From positions 1 through 11,738 of the forward strand of contig JAAMPI010001657.1 in NCBI GenBank assembly GCA_013054445.1: a stretch of DNA of 11,738 nucleotides, in the 5' to 3' direction. Below, piece after piece: positions 7,094-11,738 of this stretch (position 1 is its first letter; each line of letters opens with the position of its first letter). The notes beneath the pieces are model-generated. The model was not told the origin of the DNA and searched no databases. It worked only from the letters and a program-made list of their open reading frames with translations. The position numbers and the translations under genes are program-made. The DNA is from Cudoniella acicularis. Taxonomy: Eukaryota > Ascomycota > Leotiomycetes > Helotiales > Helotiaceae.

Positions 7094-10000
7094 ATGGCGG
7101 ACATCCAAAGAGTACCGAACTTGCCAAGGACGCCATCCAACTATGGAGCTAGTCGTACCTCTTCACCTAATCTCAAGAAGAAAGTACCAATTACCGAAAC
7201 GGAAGCCTCTGAAAAGGGACAAAGCCACCTCGACGGCGCTGAAAGTCAAGTTCAAGAAACAGCGCAAGGTATCCACCATGATGGAACACAGGCAGAGACC
7301 CAGACCGGTGAATTTGAGGAGCAAACAGAAGATGGCATGGAGGCAGTCACTGAGAATGACGAAGGAGCCGAAGCAATTTCAGCCGGCAGCGTTGACCGTA
7401 AGTATACTCTTATAACTTTCATGCTTATTTTAGTCTTGGGCCAAACTGGTATAGAAATATGCTGACCCTCTGTTCTTCCAGATAATGGCGATGTTGTCGG
7501 CCACAATGGAAAGGTCATTGGTCATATAAATGGCGAGAATGTTTCACAACTTGAAGGCGGCATGGTCGATCAAGAAGGGGATGTCCTGGACGAGGAAGGA
7601 AATGTCATCGGAACCGCACAAGTTGATACAGACAAACTCACTGAAGTTGACCCAAAACCTATCTCAGAAGCGGCAGAAGGATCGCAAAAGCCTAACCTTG
7701 AAGAGTCCGAGGAGCCTGGTCTTGACGATGTTGAAAAGCCGGAGACCGAGCTGGGCGACAAACCGGAACTCGTAGCACCTTTCGGCGTCCAAGACAACGG
7801 AGAGATCACCAATGCTGCAGGTCAGGTTGTTGGCAAGCTTGCCGAAGGCACCCCGCAAGATCTTGTCGGAACTTCAATCAAGGAGATTGATGAGGAGGGT
7901 AATTTGAAAGCCAAGAGTGGCAGCATTGTTGGGAAAGCAGACTTAAACCCGGACTTGCTCGGTCAGGCTGATGACTTGGGCGAACATCTCGAACGGTCAC
8001 AAGTTGGCAAATCGCAAGCCCCTCTTTCGGAAATCGGTACTTCAAAGAAAGCTGGCACCGAGCTCGGCGGCTCTAAGTTCCCGGAAGGCGAAAAGCCCGA
8101 AGTTCCCGAAGGTACCGAGGCAGAACTGCTGGAAGGCGTCGATGCAGAGAAGTCAGAAGGTGCCCAAACAGAACTACCCGAAAGCGAGAAGCCCGAAGTG
8201 CCCGAATATGCCGAAGCAGAACTACCTGAAGGCGAGAAGCCCGAAGTGCCTGAAGATGCCAAAACAGAACTCCCAGAGGGCGCCGACGCAGAGAAGCTGG
8301 AGGGTGTTGATGAAAAACTTCCCGAAGGCGCCGAGGTCGAGAAACCAGAAGGTGCCGAAACAAAACCCCTTGAAGCCGCGAATGCCAAAGTGCCAGACTT
8401 GTCCATCTTAGAAGGCAAGAAGGTCAACAAGCTTGGAAAAATCGTCGACGAAAACGGAAACCCCTTCGGTCTTCTCGTGGAAGGCGATCCGAAGAAGCTA
8501 GCCGGCAAGAAGGTCAGCGCCGAAGGGAAAATCTGGGATGACGCCGGAAAGGTCATTGGCCGTGCTGAGCTCCTCCCCAAGGAAGAAAGAGAAGCCGAAC
8601 CCTCTTTACCATTCGAGGACTTCCCAGACAGCATTGTCGATGCCAAGGGTAACATCATCTTCGAAGGCAGAATCGTCGGCAAGCTTGTTGAGGGTGATGC
8701 CAAGAAACTTGAGGGCAAAAAGGTTGACGCAGACGGTGACATTTTGGACAAGAACGGCAATGTGCTTGGCAAGGCAGAAAGGTATCAGGAAGAGGAAGAA
8801 ATCCCAGAGCTTCCCGAGGAAATTGATCTCTCCATTCTCGAAGGCAAGAAAGTCAACAAAGCCGGAAATGTTGTGGATGACAATGGCAAGCTGTTTGGTC
8901 GTGTCGTTGAGGGCGATATTCGTAAGCTGGTTGGCAAGAAGTGCGACACTCAGGGGAAGATCTGGAGCGATTCTGGCAAAGTCATCGGATCTGCCGAACT
9001 CATCCCAATGGACGACAGAGACGAGAAAACTGGAGCACCATTCGAAGATTTCCCTGATGCCGTTGTGGACAGCAAAGGCAACGTCATCTTCGAGGGTCAG
9101 ATCATTGGTAAGCTTATTGAAGGTGACGCTAAGAAGCTCGCTGGAAAGAAAGTCGATACGGATGGAGAAGTTGTCGACAAAATCGGAAATGTACTCGGCA
9201 AGGCTGAGAGATGGGAAGCACCAGATGAACAAGAGCCCGAAGCCATCGACATGTCTGCTCTTGCTGGCAAGCGAGTAAACAAGCTCGGCAATGTTGTGGA
9301 TTCCCACGGCCAAATCTACGGACGCTTGGTGGAGGGTGATCCCAAGAAACTCGCTGGCAAGATGTGCGATAAGAATGGAAACGTTTGGAGCGAAGGAGGT
9401 AACATCATTGGCAAAGCCGAGTTGGTCCCAGAGAGTGAACGTGAGGGAGAGAAGGAAGGTCGTTTTGCAGGCTTCGATTCCCCGGTCGTCACCAAAGATG
9501 GAAAGGTTGCCGATGCCAAAGGCGTGATCATCGGAAGACTTATTGAGGGGGATGCCAAGAAGCTCTACGGGAAGCAAGTTGATGCAGATGGAGACGTTCT
9601 GGACAGAAACGGCAACACTCTGGGCAAGGCCGAGAGATGGGAAGAGGAAGAAAAGGAGAAGCCCAAAAATCCTGTTTCGGGACGCAAGATCAATCGTGAT
9701 GGCAATGTTCTCGATGACGATGGAGATGTGATTGGGAAGTTGACCGAGGGCGAGATTGGCAAGTGCATTGGGAAGGAAATCGACGAGGACGGTGATATTA
9801 TCAATTCAAAGGGTCAAACCCTTGGTCACGTCTCTCTCCTCGAGGATATCTCACCAGAGCCAGAGCCAGAGCCTGAACCAGAGCCAGAAGTTGAAGATCC
9901 AGAGGAAGTTGAGAAACGAAAGCAACTCGAGCAAGACAGGAAGTTGGCCCGCCAGATGGCGATGTGTCTTACACAATCTCTTGACAAGATCAGACCTATC

Positions 10001-10700
10001 TTGAAGATGATCGCAGACGTAAGTGTTTCTGACGAGCTTCATAGATACCCCAAGCTAACCTTTATAGGCAATTGATGCAGCAGAGCGGCAACCAAAAGAG
10101 GATCTCGATGAGCAAAAGCTCGTTGACACCGTCAGGCCACTCATCGAACAGGGTGGCCAAATTCTCAACGAGGCTAATGGAGTCATTCGTGGCTTGGATC
10201 CTGACGGAAGAATCGCAGCAAATGCTAAGCATAAGACTGCTGCTCGAGAGGCCACACCCGAAGAGTACGCTCTCGCTGATGTGCTGAAAGATGTATGTAT
10301 CTAGAAAGAAAATTTCGATAGGTGTCCGTTGCTAACTTGTTGCCTCCTAGTTGACCGAAAATGTCACTACAACCATCGACGAAGCAAAGAAGAAGATTGC
10401 TGGCATGCCTCATGCAAAGAAGGAATTGAGCCCTCTATGGGGTCTCTTGGCTGAGCCTCTCGGTCAAATTCTTGCTGCCGTCGGCTTGTTGTTGAGTGGT
10501 GTGCTCGGCTTGGTTGGAAGATTGGTAAGTTCCCAATACGATGCCCTCATGATTCCATGCTAACAATTTCTTAGCTGAGTGGTTTGGGTCTCGGTGGTCT
10601 GCTGGATAACCTCCTTGGCGGACTCGGTATTAAGGGTATCCTCAGTGGCCTTGGACTTGGTATGATTACCGACTCGTTGACTGGGAAGAAGAAGAAATAA
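7094..10700 (+). CDS. DUF3659 multi-repeat protein with C-terminal DUF6987-like hydrophobic domain
   Basis: Five exons: 7094-7397, 7482-10018, 10068-10292, 10351-10524 and 10575-10700 (TAA), encoding 1,121 residues. Introns of 84, 49, 58 and 50 nt have GTAAGT or GTATGT donors and AG acceptors; most have a clear CTGAC or CTAAC branch site. The start context is AACATGG. Residues 1-101 are polar and disordered, first Ser/Pro then acidic. Residues 102-150 and 202-256 hold the first two DUF3659-like pairs. Residues 301-396 are six 16-residue Glu/Pro repeats. Residues 407-892 are three and a half tandem blocks of 141-143 residues, each with two DUF3659 modules. A PEPEPEPEPE linker (893 on) leads to a charged helical region (about 905-1047). 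Residues 1048-1113 are Gly/Leu-rich and hydrophobic, and the protein ends TGKKKK. The combination matches fungal proteins often named LEA domain protein. No enzyme motif is seen. Function is unknown; stress protection or membrane-linked scaffolding is inferred. Confidence 0.9.
7398..7481 (+). other. Intron 1 of the DUF3659 gene
   Basis: The donor is GTAAGTATAC directly after GTTGACC, the branch site is GCTGACC at 7461-7467, and the acceptor is TTCTTCCAG. The phase 1 junction rebuilds a His codon and gives VDHNGDVVGHNGKVIG, which starts the first repeat exactly at exon 2. Reading through instead ends at TGA after about 22 codons. Confidence 0.92.
8078..8365 (+). repeat. Six exact 16-residue Glu/Pro repeats (48 bp)
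   Basis: Residues 301-396 fall into six consecutive 16-mers with no gaps. Examples are LPEGEKPEVPEDAKTE and LPEGADAEKLEGVDEK. Units 1, 3 and 4 carry EKPEVPE; units 2, 5 and 6 carry an [DE][AV]EK-x-EG form, so two subtypes are interspersed. Composition is Glu, Pro, Ala, Gly and Lys, so an extended, disordered spacer is likely between the N-terminal and main DUF3659 arrays. Confidence 0.9.
8396..9853 (+). repeat. Tandem 141-143-residue blocks of paired DUF3659 modules
   Basis: Blocks start at 8396, 8825, 9248 and 9671 (steps 429, 423 and 423 bp); the fourth is a half block. The first three open with D-[LM]-S-x-L-x-GK[KR]VNK and contain two modules; each module has two elementary motifs G-K-x-V-[DN]-x-x-G-x-[IV]-x-D-x-x-G-x-[VI]-[IL]-G-[KR], joined by LVEGD-x-KKL. 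The first module of a block ends GKAEL[LIV]P; the second ends GKAER[YW]. The whole array lies in one uninterrupted exon. Confidence 0.92.
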
Positions 10701-10841
10701 AGAGTTCATGGGAGCAAAAATAATTTAACGATTGTTTGATTTGCGAAAGCGATCGGTTTGTAATTCTATTTGGGCTGGCTGGAAGCGTTTTGATTTGAGA
10801 ATGTATTGTAATTGAATAGGAATTCGTGTTATTCTAGTCTT

Positions 10842-11205
10842 GCTTTCGTCTGATGTGTTTGATACCTCGAACATATGATCTGTTGTTCAATCGCCATCTT
10901 CCCAGGTTTGAATCGATCGTTTCCAGTAGAAGCGACAAAGACTCATCGAATCGTTGTGTGCCCTTAGAAATAGAAGAGCCATATTCGCAGTTCTCGTAGA
11001 GATGTCACGTGTGTCGTTCCCAATTCGCTTTCGTCTGATGTGCTTGGTCCTTCTGATGTCAACTTGTTATCTCTTTGTTCGCGCCGCGCTCTTCGAATAG
11101 CGTTTCGCAGTGAACTTGATGCTCCTCTCGTTGACGTATCATGCACTCAACAAAAGAGCCATATTTGCGATGCTGTAGTCTTCGAGAGAATGGTGCAATC
11201 GTGTA
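10842..11205. repeat. Degenerate direct duplication, period about 180-185 bp
   Basis: GCTTTCGTCTGATGTG occurs identically at 10842-10857 and 11027-11042. A second pair, AAGAGCCATATT[CT]GC, lies at 10973-10988 and 11153-11168. The two anchors have nearly the same offset (185 and 180 bp) in the same order, and weaker similarity (for example TTCGAAT..CGTTTC) lies between them, which fits an old tandem duplication. Confidence 0.6.
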
Positions 11206-11563
11206 GTTGTTGTTGATGCATATGTGGAGTGCCGAAGCGCTGCTAAAGACCCCGAAATTTGGTGTCCCAGATCACGTGCACCCGTGTTTATTTCACGCGT
11301 CGCTCCTTCCAACCTTCAGGCAAAACACCGGTCAAACAGAAAACAATAACCCCGCTTGGAACCCACCATTGAACGCGCCCTCCACGCCCTTCACATGTCA
11401 CATTGTCAGACGGGCTGATAAGATTGTCCGAAGGTAAAAGGTATAAGACGCGTAGGTTAACCTTTCCTTGTCAAGCTCTTCTCCATCTCGACTCGCAACT
11501 CTCGACCCTCGAGAGCTCAGCACCAAACTACTCTCCACAGCTCCCAACCGTACAATCTGAACG

Positions 11564-11625
11564 GTAAGTACAGCATTGTCCACTCCAAACAGACGGATAA
11601 ACATATATTCTAACACCACGATCAG
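11564..11625 (+). other. 5' UTR intron of the right-hand gene
   Basis: The donor is GTAAGT at 11564, the branch site CTAAC lies in TTCTAACACC (11610 onward), and the acceptor is GATCAG ending at 11625; length 62 nt. It lies 49 bases before the ATG and has all the marks of the confirmed coding introns in this window. Confidence 0.75.
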
Positions 11626-11674
11626 CACAAATCAATTCAACTCACAACCTACCCATCCACACACGAAACACACA

Positions 11675-11738
11675 ATGGCTACAACCTCCGAACCCTCAAC
11701 TTCAACCACAACATCCACACCACCCACTCGCCGTCCCT
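11675..11738 (+). CDS. Unidentified gene, first 21 codons (runs off right edge)
   Basis: The ATG at 11675 sits in a good context (CACAATGG, A at -3, G at +4), just after a C/T-rich leader with a 5' UTR intron. The visible peptide is Ser/Thr/Pro-rich (MATTSEPSTSTTTSTPPTRR), so it looks like a disordered N-terminus. No family can be named from this much sequence. Confidence 0.65.
   Translation, partial: MATTSEPSTSTTTSTPPTRRP

Larger units (their letters stand above)
10701..11674. promoter_or_regulatory. Intergenic region and 5' leader of the right-hand gene
   Basis: No protein gene is seen. The left part is the 3' flank of the DUF3659 gene (A/T-rich, with no single clear poly(A) signal). CACGTG E-box hexamers occur at 11006-11011 and 11273-11278. 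About 11460-11563 is C/T-rich (TCTCCATCTCGACTCGCAAC-type), typical of fungal transcription starts and 5' UTRs, followed by a 5' UTR intron. A degenerate duplication occupies 10842 to about 11205. Confidence 0.6.

Noticed and set aside
7963..9577. Minus-strand open frames of 269 and 323 codons inside the DUF3659 gene
   Set aside because: They mirror the periodic codon usage of the plus-strand repeats and are Ser/Phe/Leu-rich shadows; the plus strand has five well-spliced exons and a recognised family.
10905..10920. GGTTTGAATC, similar to a tRNA B box
   Set aside because: No A box, no acceptor stem and no cloverleaf could be built around it.

Overview
The window is eukaryotic DNA, most probably from a filamentous ascomycete (Pezizomycotina; a Leotiomycete such as a Sclerotinia/Botrytis relative is a guess only). 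It has short introns of 49-113 nt with GTAAGT/GTATGT-type donors, CTAAC or CTGAC branch sites and terminal AG. Genes are spaced by 1-1.6 kb, and the protein families are fungal (DUF676-type hydrolase, DUF3659/LEA-like repeat proteins). No prokaryotic operon features, RNA genes, CRISPR arrays or recognisable transposons were seen.

Layout. (1) 1-1131, minus strand: the 5' two thirds or so of a serine alpha/beta-hydrolase gene with the GHSMGG nucleophile elbow, three exons, running off the left edge. (2) 1132-2584: non-coding, strongly pyrimidine-rich on the plus strand, with a C12 tract. (3) 2585-5466, minus strand: a large low-complexity protein built of proline/poly-lysine motifs, a Glu/Asp/His acidic tract, five exact 18-residue repeats, 31/32-residue LEA-like Gly-rich repeats and a C-terminal DUF3659-like motif. 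Its frame is broken (or spliced) around 3227-3339. (4) 5467-7093: non-coding region between divergent genes. (5) 7094-10700, plus strand: a five-exon gene for a 1,121-residue protein with 18 elementary DUF3659 motifs, six exact 16-residue Glu/Pro repeats, and a C-terminal helical plus Gly/Leu-rich hydrophobic domain (DUF6987-like). (6) 10701-11674: non-coding, with an old degenerate ~180-bp duplication and the 5' UTR intron of the next gene. (7) 11675-11738, plus strand: first 21 codons of an unidentified gene.

How the genes relate. The striking point is the head-to-head pair of DUF3659-bearing, LEA-like repeat proteins sharing one 1.63-kb intergenic region. Both are rich in disorder-promoting residues and exact short-period repeats, and both carry the same G-K-x-V-D-x-x-G-x-[IV]-x-D-x-x-G-x-[VI]-[LI]-G-K motif. 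This suggests a co-regulated pair in stress, desiccation or spore protection, or a shared scaffold. That function is inference; DUF3659 has no established biochemical role that I know of.
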